Below are positions 14,308 to 21,676 of a stretch of 32,797 nt of DNA, in pieces. The notes beneath the pieces were generated by a model. It worked only from the letters and a program-made list of their open reading frames with translations. It did no database searches and had not been told where the DNA came from. The position numbers were made by a program, and so were the translations under genes. This DNA comes from Bacteroidales bacterium (GTDB lineage: Bacteria; Bacteroidota; Bacteroidia; Bacteroidales; F082): NCBI GenBank assembly GCA_016285355.1, contig JAEEQP010000045.1:1-32797 (forward strand). The letters are read 5' to 3'. The stretch's first letter is position 1; every line of letters begins with the position of its first letter.

Positions 14308-14763
14308 ATGAAGAAGCTTATAATTTCAAAATGGGTATTTCTCGCCTTGGCTGCGGTTACTGTCATTATTGCTGCCTTGTACTACCTCGTTGTAAGTGCA
14401 ATTGAGCCGGCATTCAGGGCAGGTGAACCCACGCCTCGCGCAGACTTATTCCTGAATTGGGGCTACATCTTGATTATACTTGGCGTTATCGCAGCATTAA
14501 TCTCAGTCGTCTTTACTGCCGCTGTTAAAGGCGTCAAAGGTAAGACTTTGTTGATTGCAATTATTGCATTCGCTGTTATTGCAGTTGTAGCTTTCGTCAT
14601 GTCGAAGGGCGCATTTGACGTTCCTTATCAAGCCGGTGAAATCCTCTATTCAGGCAAGACACACGGTTGGGTCGAAATGGGCCTCAACTTCTTCTATATC
14701 ACTCTTGTAGTTGCTATTCTTTCAATTCTGTTCTCCGTACTTTACAAGGCAGTTAAAAAGTAA
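14308..14763 (+). CDS. small four-helix membrane protein in the exb operon
   Basis: 151 residues with four predicted membrane helices (about 10-33, 48-71, 78-102 and 118-145) and short connections, one containing an acidic/proline stretch EPTPRAD. I do not recognise a named family. It lies 12 bases after exbB and 11 bases before the first exbD, so it is almost certainly co-transcribed. A role as an accessory or assembly subunit of the ExbB/ExbD motor is an inference from position only. It is not ExbB-like in sequence. Confidence 0.8.
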   Translation: MKKLIISKWVFLALAAVTVIIAALYYLVVSAIEPAFRAGEPTPRADLFLNWGYILIILGVIAALISVVFTAAVKGVKGKTLLIAIIAFAVIAVVAFVMSKGAFDVPYQAGEILYSGKTHGWVEMGLNFFYITLVVAILSILFSVLYKAVKK

Positions 14764-14774
14764 AACATTTCATC

Positions 14775-15344
14775 ATGGCAAGAAAAACTCCGGAAATCAA
14801 TTCAAGTTCGCAGGCTGACATAGCATTCTTGCTGTTGTGTTTCTTCCTGATGACGACCTCCATGGATGTGGACTACGGTATCACCCGTCGTCTGCCTCCT
14901 CCTGTCGAGCAAAACGACGAGGACGTGAAGGTCAAGGAAAGAAATGTGATGAATGTAATGGTAAACAAGAGCGATAAGTTATTGGTCAATAACCGTCCTT
15001 CTGACATCTCGATGCTGAAGGATTTGGCTAAAGACTTTATGACTCCGCGTCCGAACGATGAGACCGCTCCTGAAACGGAAGTCAAGACCTTTGACCTTGT
15101 GGGCGAAGTGCTCATGTCGAAAGGTGTGATTTCATTGCAGAACGACCGCGGTACATCGTATGCTATGTATATCAGTGTGCAGAATGAGTTGGCTCGCGCC
15201 TTCAACGAAATGAAGGAAGAACTGGCTTGGAAGAAATTCCACAAGCATCTCGACCAACTCAACGAAGATCAAACCAAGGCTATCAACGAGGCTGTGCCTG
15301 TGCGTGTCAGTGAGGCTGAGCCTGTTGAGTATAAAACTAACTAA
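14775..15344 (+). CDS. exbD: ExbD-family biopolymer transport protein, first copy
   Basis: 189 residues: short cytoplasmic N terminus, one membrane helix (about 16-30) with the essential proton-carrying aspartate in place (Asp15, in SSQADIAFLL), then a periplasmic domain. ExbD dimers sit in the ExbB pore and couple proton flow to TonB motion. The domain between helix and C terminus is longer than in classical ExbD (about 140) and contains an RRLPPPVEQN stretch. The stop codon overlaps the strong ribosome binding site of the next gene. Confidence 0.88.
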   Translation: MARKTPEINSSSQADIAFLLLCFFLMTTSMDVDYGITRRLPPPVEQNDEDVKVKERNVMNVMVNKSDKLLVNNRPSDISMLKDLAKDFMTPRPNDETAPETEVKTFDLVGEVLMSKGVISLQNDRGTSYAMYISVQNELARAFNEMKEELAWKKFHKHLDQLNEDQTKAINEAVPVRVSEAEPVEYKTN

Positions 15345-15350
15345 AGGAGG
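15343..15350 (+). promoter_or_regulatory. strong Shine-Dalgarno AAAGGAGG for the second exbD
   Basis: AAAGGAGG is an ideal anti-16S complement, ends eight bases before the ATG at 15359 and overlaps the exbD1 stop. Such sites are uncommon in Bacteroidota and none of the other starts I checked in this window has one this strong. Confidence 0.8.
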
Positions 15351-15358
15351 ATAGAAAT

Positions 15359-15826
15359 ATGGGTAAATTCAGAAAAGAAGGGAAAAAGGAAGTGCCGCAA
15401 GTGAGCACCTCATCCTTGCCCGACATCGTTTACATGTTGATATTCTTCTTCATGATCACCACTTCGATGCGTGACGTCGAGCTGAAGGTGAAGACCGCCA
15501 TGCCTAAGGCTTCAGAGATTCAGAAGCTGGAAAGGAAGGCATTGGTGAGTTCCATCTACATCGGCCCGCCGCGTGATGCCAAGCTGGGTACCGAATCGCG
15601 TATCCAATTGGACGATGCCTTCGCACGTCCTGCCGACATCGCCGACTGGATCCAGAAGGAACGTGACTCGCGCAGTGAGGCTGACCGCCCGCTGTTGACT
15701 ACGGCTCTGAAGGTGCACAGAGATACCCGCATGGGTGTCGTCACCGATGTGAAGCAAGAGCTTCGTAAGGTAGGTGCCTTCCGTATCAACTACACGACAC
15801 TGAAGGGTAGTGCCTTGGAAAACTAA
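15359..15826 (+). CDS. exbD: ExbD-family biopolymer transport protein, second copy
   Basis: 155 residues of the same architecture as the first copy: charged N terminus (GKFRKEGKKE), a helix starting at the conserved Asp22 (SSLPDIVYMLIFFFM) and a periplasmic domain ending in a short C terminus. Two ExbD paralogues after one ExbB are common in Bacteroidota and probably form a mixed complex. The two copies share the DI..(L/M)..FF(L/M)(M/I)TTSM pattern but differ elsewhere. The gene is translated from the strong AAAGGAGG site and is followed by two terminator-like hairpins. Confidence 0.88.
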   Translation: MGKFRKEGKKEVPQVSTSSLPDIVYMLIFFFMITTSMRDVELKVKTAMPKASEIQKLERKALVSSIYIGPPRDAKLGTESRIQLDDAFARPADIADWIQKERDSRSEADRPLLTTALKVHRDTRMGVVTDVKQELRKVGAFRINYTTLKGSALEN

Positions 15827-15849
15827 ACTTCGGTTTAGTATCAACCGAA
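15822..15849 (+). promoter_or_regulatory. two overlapping alternative hairpins at the exbD2 stop
   Basis: ACTAAAC (15822-15828) pairs with GTTTAGT (15833-15839) around a TTCG tetraloop. Alternatively TTCGGTT (15829-15835) pairs with AACCGAA (15843-15849). The two share bases and cannot form together. The first includes the exbD2 stop codon. Could be a 3'-end stabiliser or part of a termination switch. Confidence 0.45.
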
Positions 15850-15882
15850 AAATGGCTGCAATTTGATTGCGGCCATTTTTTT
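15850..15882 (+). terminator. terminator after the exb operon
   Basis: AAATGGCTGCAAT (15850-15862) pairs with ATTGCGGCCATTT (15866-15878) over 13 pairs including one G-T, with a three-base loop and a run of T. Read the other way it also has a T run, so it could also stop the convergent CPBP gene that ends at 15886. Confidence 0.85.
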
Positions 15883-15885
15883 GTT

Positions 15886-16761
15886 TTAGGCGGGAACAGA
15901 CTTTGTCCCCTTCTTTCTCCAGCTCCAAAAGATGAGCCCGAAAGTGATTGCTGCACTTGCCAAAATAATCCACACGTTGTACGTTTCCCCGAAGTGCTCT
16001 GCGTCCTCGACGATGCCTTTGTTGGTCAGATAATATAGCACGACGACCAAGCCATTATTGAGAAAATGCATCAGTATGCTAGTCCATAAGGAACCGGTGA
16101 TGTAGAACATGTAACCTAACAAGATGCCTAAGAACATGCGCGGCAAAAAGCCATAAAACTGGAAATGGATGAATGAGAATATGGCTGCTGAGAGAATAAT
16201 GGCTGTATGAGGATTCATTTTTCGGGTCAGCGATTGTTGCAGCACGCCACGGAAAGTCATTTCCTCACCGACGGCCGGAATCATGGCAATGATGAACAAA
16301 TTGAGCAACAATCCACCGATAGTGTTCACATTCAGCATTTTTTCGGTGGCGGCTTGTGTGGTTTCCTCTATAGTCTTCAAATATTCTTCAAGTTTTGCGA
16401 AAGCTGGGCCGAAACTCATGCTTTCGTTCCAAAGGGTCAGTTTGTTGGTGAAAGGAATGGATACAATCATCACAACCACGCCGATTAAGATGAGCCACCA
16501 CGGTCGGGTGAGGCTGCGGAAGCCCAAATCACGCATCGGGTGCGCTTTGTGTGTGATGAGATAGTAGACAATGGGTGGCACCACAAACATGAATATGGAC
16601 GAAATGCCTTGCGCGATTTTCATCCCGATGTCGCCGGCAAATACGAAAACACTCGAAATGGCAACGCCAATTAAACTACTAATCAATAGGATGATAAGAA
16701 AGAGAAAAATCCGAATTCCTGTGGATTGCTTGAGATTCTCGATAAACAAATTGTCTTGCAT
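15886..16761 (-). CDS. CPBP-family intramembrane glutamic protease/metalloprotease
   Basis: About 291 residues from the ATG at 16761, the start supported by the promoter box immediately upstream; a longer frame to 16812 would run through the divergent promoters. It is a polytopic protein of the CPBP (Rce1-like, CaaX-protease) family, which cleaves within membranes. The catalytic EExxxR appears as VGEEMTFRGVLQ, followed by the second motif FSFIHFQFYGF and the third MHFLNN. Bacterial members process or modulate membrane proteins and some bacteriocin immunity systems; the substrate here is unknown. The gene is convergent with the exb operon and shares its promoter zone with dusB. Confidence 0.85.
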   Translation of the reverse strand: MQDNLFIENLKQSTGIRIFLFLIILLISSLIGVAISSVFVFAGDIGMKIAQGISSIFMFVVPPIVYYLITHKAHPMRDLGFRSLTRPWWLILIGVVVMIVSIPFTNKLTLWNESMSFGPAFAKLEEYLKTIEETTQAATEKMLNVNTIGGLLLNLFIIAMIPAVGEEMTFRGVLQQSLTRKMNPHTAIILSAAIFSFIHFQFYGFLPRMFLGILLGYMFYITGSLWTSILMHFLNNGLVVVLYYLTNKGIVEDAEHFGETYNVWIILASAAITFGLIFWSWRKKGTKSVPA

Positions 16762-16778
16762 GGTATTTGATTTTGCTG

Positions 16779-16786
16779 CAAAGATA
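16779..16786 (-). promoter_or_regulatory. -7 box TATCTTTG for the CPBP gene
   Basis: Minus-strand TATCTTTG followed by CAGC, 17 bases before the ATG. Its -7 box lies only nine bases from the divergent dusB box. Confidence 0.6.
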
Positions 16787-16795
16787 CACTTTTTG

Positions 16796-16803
16796 TATTT
16801 TTG
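16796..16803 (+). promoter_or_regulatory. promoter for dusB (TTTG ... TATTTTTG)
   Basis: TATTTTTG with TTTG at 16772-16775, 20 bases upstream as a -33 element, gives a full Bacteroidota promoter. It ends seven bases before the ATG at 16811, predicting a leader of only about three bases. Confidence 0.65.
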
Positions 16804-16810
16804 CAGCGTC

Positions 16811-17791
16811 ATGTATAAACTTGCCCACCTTGAATTTGAGCATTATCCGCTCCTGTTAGCTCCAATGGAAGACGTGTCGGATCCGCCTTTTCGCTATGTC
16901 TGTAAGATGTTTGGTGCCGATGTGGTCTATTCTGAGTTCATTTCTGCCGACGGCCTTATCCGCGACTCGGTGAAAAGCATCAAAAAGCTGGATTTCGAGG
17001 AGTTTGAGCGACCAGTTGGCATTCAAATTTTTGGCAATGCCGTTGAGCCAATGGTAGAGGCGGCGCGTTATGCTGAAACAGCCCACCCTGACCTCATCGA
17101 CATCAATTTTGGCTGTCCGGTGAAAAAGGTGGCCTCAAAAGGCGCAGGTTCGGGCATTATGAATGACATTCCCAAGATGGTGGCTATCACCAAGTCCGTG
17201 GTGGAAGCGGTAAAAACGCCTGTAACGGTGAAAACCCGCCTTGGCTACGACAACGACCACCGTGAAATCGTCGACATCGCTGAACGCCTGCAAGATGTAG
17301 GCATTGCCGCCCTGACCATCCACGGACGTCTGCGCACCACCAAATACAGCGAGCCCGCTGATTGGACTCTCATTGGAGCCGTGAAAAATAACCCAAGAAT
17401 GCGCATCCCCATTATCGGCAACGGAGACGTGGTGGACGGCCCTTCCGCCAAGCATTTCAAGGACACCTACGGCGTGGATGGTTTGATGATAGGTCGCGCC
17501 AGCTATGGCAATCCATGGATTTTCAGCCAGATAAGACACTATTTGGAAACAGGGGAGGAGGTATCTTTGCCCGATGTGGCGGAGCGGGTGCGTGTCAGCA
17601 AGATTCAGTTGGAGCGTTCAGTAGAGTGGAAAGGCGAGCATATTGCCCTATTGGAAATCAGAAAACATTGGGCATCGTATTTCAAAGGCTTACCCAATTT
17701 CAAACCGTTCAAAATGAGGTTGATGGATACCTTGTCCGTTGAGGAGGTTTATGCTATCTTAGACGAAATCAAGCAACAATACCTTCCTTGA
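16811..17791 (+). CDS. dusB: tRNA-dihydrouridine synthase (DusB-type)
   Basis: 326 residues from the ATG at 16811, chosen over longer upstream starts because the promoter box lies between them and the family begins here. Dus enzymes use FMN and NADPH to reduce specific uridines in tRNA. The FMN-binding N terminus LLLAPMEDVSDPPFR and the catalytic cysteine in DINFGCPVKK (Cys102) are present, as are the IHGR and GNGDV segments of the TIM barrel. Its gene ends inside the 3' end of the convergent HAD gene (23-base overlap). DusB is the most likely branch given size and lack of extra domains. Confidence 0.9.
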   Translation: MYKLAHLEFEHYPLLLAPMEDVSDPPFRYVCKMFGADVVYSEFISADGLIRDSVKSIKKLDFEEFERPVGIQIFGNAVEPMVEAARYAETAHPDLIDINFGCPVKKVASKGAGSGIMNDIPKMVAITKSVVEAVKTPVTVKTRLGYDNDHREIVDIAERLQDVGIAALTIHGRLRTTKYSEPADWTLIGAVKNNPRMRIPIIGNGDVVDGPSAKHFKDTYGVDGLMIGRASYGNPWIFSQIRHYLETGEEVSLPDVAERVRVSKIQLERSVEWKGEHIALLEIRKHWASYFKGLPNFKPFKMRLMDTLSVEEVYAILDEIKQQYLP

Positions 17792-18416
17792 GAACGCCAT
17801 TGGAGAACAGATTTCGCACAAGCTCATCACGGCGGATATTATAAGTGCGAATACCTAACGCCTCTGCCGCTTCAATATTCTTCTTTGAATCGTCAATAAA
17901 CAAAGTCTCTTCAGGCAGCAGACCTTCATGGTCAAGAATCAGCTCGAAGAAGCGTGGGTCAGGTTTCTCTAAATGCTCCGCGAAGGAGAAATACGACTTG
18001 TTGAACAGTTCGTCAAACTCATTGTAGCCGAAGCGCAACTGCAAATCCCTGATGTACAAATCGTAATGGATGACATTAGTGTTACTCATCAAGAAAATCT
18101 TGTAGTGCTTCTTCACCTTTTCGATGGCTTCGATGCGCTCGCGGGGGATGTCCAAAAGCATGGAATTCCAGATAGAGTCGAATTTCTGGTCTGTCATTTT
18201 TTCCAATCCGAGGAGGGCCTTGGTCTTCTTGCGGAAGGTCGGGGCGGTGTAAATACCCGTGTCGAATTTGCTCATGATTTCCATAAACTCCTTGGAATGA
18301 GATAGTTCCAAAGTGTTGATACCCAACTTTTCAAGTTCCTTATACACAATGGTTTCATCGATGTCGAGGATGACACCGCCAAGGTCGAAGATGATATTCT
18401 TGATTTTTGTGCTCAT
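17769..18416 (-). CDS. HAD-superfamily hydrolase, subfamily IA
   Basis: 215 residues with a HAD fold: motif I is FDLGGVILDID, where the usual second Asp of DxD is a Gly (frequent in the IA variant 3 group). Motif II is LMSNTN, and the C-terminal FIDDSKKN is motif IV. These are magnesium phosphatases acting on small phosphorylated metabolites; the substrate cannot be deduced. The cap lies between motif I and II. It is convergent with dusB, and upstream there is only a weak box (CAACTTTG) and the tRNA promoter in the other direction. Confidence 0.85.
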   Translation of the reverse strand: MSTKIKNIIFDLGGVILDIDETIVYKELEKLGINTLELSHSKEFMEIMSKFDTGIYTAPTFRKKTKALLGLEKMTDQKFDSIWNSMLLDIPRERIEAIEKVKKHYKIFLMSNTNVIHYDLYIRDLQLRFGYNEFDELFNKSYFSFAEHLEKPDPRFFELILDHEGLLPEETLFIDDSKKNIEAAEALGIRTYNIRRDELVRNLFSNGVLKEGIVA

Positions 18417-18453
18417 TTTTGAGAAAATTTCTGTCTAATTCGGTGCAAAGTTG

Positions 18454-18461
18454 TAAATTTG
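18454..18461 (+). promoter_or_regulatory. -7 box TAAATTTG for the CAU tRNA
   Basis: TAAATTTG followed by CAGC lies 57 bases before the mature tRNA start at 18518. Confidence 0.5.
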
Positions 18462-18517
18462 CAGCGCAAAAAGCAAGAAAAAAGGCGGAAAACTTTGCTT
18501 TACTCATGCTTTTTTGC

Positions 18518-18594
18518 GGTCCCATAGCGCAGTTGGTTAGAGCAACTGACTCATAATCAGTAGGTCCTAGGTTCAAGCCCTAGTGGGACCACCA
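18518..18594 (+). tRNA. tRNA with anticodon CAU (Met elongator or Ile2)
   Basis: GGTCCCA (from 18518) pairs with TGGGACC (18584-18590), followed by discriminator A and an encoded CCA (18592-18594). The anticodon stem ACTGA/TCAGT encloses loop CTCATAA, giving CAU. Initiator features are absent. I cannot separate elongator Met from the lysidine-modified Ile2 type by eye. Confidence 0.92.
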
Positions 18595-18612
18595 CAATAT
18601 GAAAATCATGGA

Positions 18613-18643
18613 TGTAGGGCTGCCATAGTATGACAGCCCTACA
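18613..18643. repeat. palindromic element between the tRNA and thiL
   Basis: TGTAGGGCTG (18613-18622) pairs perfectly with CAGCCCTACA (18634-18643), and CATA/TATG can extend the stem inward past one mismatch. No T run follows, so it is not a standard terminator. Arms of GYAGGGC type recur at 7371 and near 203. Confidence 0.6.
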
Positions 18644-18660
18644 CCAATAATTAAAACCCC

Positions 18661-19722
18661 ATGGAACAAGAAACCACCTCCAAACTTTTGACCGAACTTG
18701 ACGAATTAGGCGAATTCGGCCTCATCGACCAGCTGACACAGGATTTTCCTTTGCGCAACGCTTCTTCACTGAAAGGCGTAGGTGATGATGCCGCTGTCAT
18801 CAATCACGAAGGCTACCGTACACTTGTCTCGGTCGACATGCTCATCGAAGGCATCCATTTCGATATGACCTACTGCCCCTTGAAGCACCTCGGCTACAAG
18901 GCCGCTGTGTCCAATTTCTCCGACATTTATGCCATGAACGGCACACCAACACAAATTGTGGTTGGCTTGGGCGTGTCGAGCCGTTTCTCGGTTGAGGCTT
19001 TGGATGAGCTCTATGCGGGCATTCGCTTGGCTTGTGAGCGTTATCATGTTGACATGGTGGGCGGTGACACGACGAGCAGCAAGACTGGACTGGTGATTTC
19101 CATCACGGTCATCGGTATGGCTAAGGAGGAGGACATTGTCTATCGCAACGGCGCGAAGAAAAACGACTTACTTTGCGTGAGTGGCGACTTGGGCGGTGCC
19201 TATATCGGCCTGCTCATCCTCGAACGCGAGAAGGCGGAGTTCCTCTCCAATCCCCACATGCAGCCCCAACTGAAGGGCATGGACTATGTGCTGGAACGCC
19301 AGCTGAAGCCCGAAGCCCGCAAAGATATCGTGGAACAATTGAAGACCTTGGGCATCAAACCCACCTCGATGATTGACATTTCCGACGGCTTGGCTTCCGA
19401 AATCCTGCATCTCTGCAAGGAATCAGGCGTGGGCTGCCAACTCTATGAGGAACGCATTCCCATCGATCCGACCACGGACAAGATGGCCAAGGAGTTCCAA
19501 ATCGTGCCATCAGTGGCGGCATTGAGTGGCGGTGAGGACTACGAACTGCTCTTCACCATTGACCAAATGGATTATGAGAAGATTAAAACCATTTCGGCAG
19601 ATGTGACGGTCATCGGCTACATGACGGACGACAAAGGCGTAGCGGAGATGATAACCCCTGACAACCATGTCATTCCCATTAAAGCCCAGGGCTGGGACCA
19701 CATGAGGAAAAATTCTAATTGA
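18661..19722 (+). CDS. thiL: thiamine-monophosphate kinase
   Basis: 353 residues of the PurM/ThiL fold. ThiL phosphorylates thiamine monophosphate to thiamine diphosphate, the active cofactor. Motifs are KGVGDDAAVI (38-47), SVDMLIEGIHFD (57-68) and GGDTTSS (134-140), the nucleotide/magnesium-binding loop. The C-terminal GGEDYELLF is also characteristic. The start at 18661 follows the hairpin, and no TAnnTTTG box was found close by; the tRNA promoter may read into it. Thiamine diphosphate is the cofactor of the pyruvate oxidoreductase at the right edge, though the two are far apart. uvrC follows after about 100 bases. Confidence 0.93.
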   Translation: MEQETTSKLLTELDELGEFGLIDQLTQDFPLRNASSLKGVGDDAAVINHEGYRTLVSVDMLIEGIHFDMTYCPLKHLGYKAAVSNFSDIYAMNGTPTQIVVGLGVSSRFSVEALDELYAGIRLACERYHVDMVGGDTTSSKTGLVISITVIGMAKEEDIVYRNGAKKNDLLCVSGDLGGAYIGLLILEREKAEFLSNPHMQPQLKGMDYVLERQLKPEARKDIVEQLKTLGIKPTSMIDISDGLASEILHLCKESGVGCQLYEERIPIDPTTDKMAKEFQIVPSVAALSGGEDYELLFTIDQMDYEKIKTISADVTVIGYMTDDKGVAEMITPDNHVIPIKAQGWDHMRKNSN

Positions 19723-19756
19723 TATTGAATAAAAACATGAATTTCCATCAATTATC

Positions 19757-19813
19757 CACGAATTGTTCATTAATTATTTCTGATAATTCGTGAAGAATTT
19801 CTGATAATTCGTG
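19757..19813. repeat. direct and inverted repeats between thiL and uvrC
   Basis: ATTTCTGATAATTCGTG occurs twice, at 19776-19792 and 19797-19813. CACGAATT at 19757-19764 is the inverse of AATTCGTG at 19785-19792. The stretch looks like a short interspersed AT-rich repeat; nothing else is seen in the gap. Confidence 0.6.
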
Positions 19814-19823
19814 TTCAAATAAA

Positions 19824-21626
19824 ATGAATGACCTCCCGGAAATAGTGAAACAAAAGCTCGCCGCGCTGCCCAACAAGCCCGGCGTGTACCGCTATTTCGA
19901 CAAAAAGGGCGAACTGATTTATGTCGGTAAGGCCAAGAACCTGAAACGCCGCGTCTCCAGCTATTTCAGCAAGGAACAATTCGGCAAGACTCGTGTATTG
20001 GTGAGTAAAATCGCCGACCTCGAATACAGCATCGTCGACTCGGAGTCGGAGGCTTTCTTGCTTGAGAATACGATGATCAAGCAGTACAAGCCGCGCTACA
20101 ACATCATGCTCAAGGACGACAAGACCTACCCTTGGATCTGCATCAAGAAGGAGGCCTTTCCACGTGTGTTCCTCACAAGAAGAAAAGTGAATGATGGCTC
20201 TGAGTACTTCGGTCCTTATCCTTCAGTTCGCACGGCACATATTCTGTTGGACTTACTCAGTCAGGTTTATAAAGTACGTTCTTGCCGCACGCCGTTGACG
20301 GAAATTGGTGTTGAGAAGGGCAAATACAAAGTCTGCTTGGACTACCACATCCACAAATGCAACGGCCCATGCGAAGGCTTGATTTCCAAGGAGGATTACA
20401 ACGCCATGATTGCCGAAATCCGCGAGGTTATCAAGGGCAATCTGGGCGGGGTGCTTCGTGGCTTGAAGGCATTGATGATGGACTACGCTTCACGGATGGA
20501 GTTTGAGGAAGCGCAACAAGTCAAGGAGAAATACGACTTGTTGGAGAACTATCGCAGCCGTTCGACAGTGGTCAGCGCGACGATTCACGATGTGGAGGTG
20601 TTCTCGTATGTCGATGACGATGAGACTTTCTATGTCAACTACATGAAAGTGAAGGACGGTGCGGTGGTGCAGAGCCATTCTTTCGAGATGAAGCGTAAAT
20701 TGGAAGAAACGGCAGAAGAGTTGCTGCTCTTGGCCGTGGCCGACCTGCGGCAGCAATTCGGCGACCATGCGCCTGAAATCATCGTGCCCATGAAGTTGGA
20801 CTACCCGATTGACGAGGTGCTGATGACCGTTCCGCAGCGTGGCGATAAGTTGAAACTCCTTGACCTCTCGCGCCGCAATGCCGTGCAATACAAGATTGAT
20901 TTGGAGAAACAACGCTCCTTGGTCGACCCTGAACGCCACCAAAAACGTGTACTCAACCAGTTGAAAGAGGCTTTGCAATTGGAGACTATGCCCGAGGTCA
21001 TCGAGTGTTTCGACAACTCCAACTTCCAAGGCGACTATGCCGTGGCGGGTATGGTGCAGTTCGTGAATGGCAAGCCCAACAAGGCAGGCTACCGTCATTT
21101 CAACATCAAGTCGGTGGAAGGCCCCGACGACTATGCTTCCATGAAGGAAGTGGTGCGTCGCCGTTATTCTCGCTTGATTGAGGAAGGCAAGCCCTTGCCC
21201 AATCTCATCATCACTGACGGCGGCAAGGGACAAATGGAGGTGGTGCGACAAGTCGTTGAAGACGAGTTGCATGTTGACATTCCCATTGCGGGCTTGGCCA
21301 AAGACGACCGTCACCGCACGAATGAACTGTTGTTCGGTTTCCCGCCCCGCGTGGTGGGTTTGAAAACCAATTCTGAAGTGTTCCGTTTGCTGGCACATAT
21401 TCAGGACGAGGTGCACCGTTTCGCCATCACTTTCCATAGGAAAAAGTTCGAGAAGGGCTTCATGCACTCTGAGTTGGCCGATATCAAAGGCATCGGGAAG
21501 AAGACGGCGGAAAAACTGTTGCTCGAATTGAAATCGGTGAAAGGCATCAAGGAGGCCTCCTTGGAGCAACTTTCGGAAATCGTTGGGCCAGCCAAAGCGA
21601 AAGTGGTGTATGAACATTTTAAATGA
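19824..21626 (+). CDS. uvrC: excinuclease ABC subunit C
   Basis: 600 residues, the full UvrC length. It incises damaged DNA on both sides of a lesion bound by UvrB in nucleotide excision repair. The N-terminal GIY-YIG nuclease appears as PGVYRYFDKKGELIYVGKAK (14-33). Further on are a UVR domain (about 217-245, EFEEAQQVKEKYD), the RNase H-like 5'-nuclease with IECFDNSNFQGD and ITDGGKGQ, and a C-terminal helix-hairpin-helix pair (IKGIGKKTAEKLL). Probably co-transcribed with thiL. It ends in a shared bidirectional terminator with tonB. Confidence 0.96.
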   Translation: MNDLPEIVKQKLAALPNKPGVYRYFDKKGELIYVGKAKNLKRRVSSYFSKEQFGKTRVLVSKIADLEYSIVDSESEAFLLENTMIKQYKPRYNIMLKDDKTYPWICIKKEAFPRVFLTRRKVNDGSEYFGPYPSVRTAHILLDLLSQVYKVRSCRTPLTEIGVEKGKYKVCLDYHIHKCNGPCEGLISKEDYNAMIAEIREVIKGNLGGVLRGLKALMMDYASRMEFEEAQQVKEKYDLLENYRSRSTVVSATIHDVEVFSYVDDDETFYVNYMKVKDGAVVQSHSFEMKRKLEETAEELLLLAVADLRQQFGDHAPEIIVPMKLDYPIDEVLMTVPQRGDKLKLLDLSRRNAVQYKIDLEKQRSLVDPERHQKRVLNQLKEALQLETMPEVIECFDNSNFQGDYAVAGMVQFVNGKPNKAGYRHFNIKSVEGPDDYASMKEVVRRRYSRLIEEGKPLPNLIITDGGKGQMEVVRQVVEDELHVDIPIAGLAKDDRHRTNELLFGFPPRVVGLKTNSEVFRLLAHIQDEVHRFAITFHRKKFEKGFMHSELADIKGIGKKTAEKLLLELKSVKGIKEASLEQLSEIVGPAKAKVVYEHFK

Positions 21627-21655
21627 AAAAAGCCAGCAAACCGCTGGCTTTTTTT
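21626..21655. terminator. bidirectional terminator between uvrC and tonB
   Basis: AAAAAAGCCAGC (21626-21637) pairs with GCTGGCTTTTTTT (21643-21655) around the loop AAACC, with A/T runs on both sides, so it can end both convergent transcripts. Confidence 0.88.
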
Positions 21656-21676
21656 CATGTTAGATGACAAACTGCT

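Noticed and set aside
18595..18660. Thiamine diphosphate riboswitch upstream of thiL
   Set aside because: The 66-base gap contains only the simple palindrome and lacks the conserved CTGAGA-type elements.
20490..21617. 375-codon minus-strand frame opposite uvrC
   Set aside because: Antisense shadow; uvrC is certain in the other strand and the frame has no recognisable domain.
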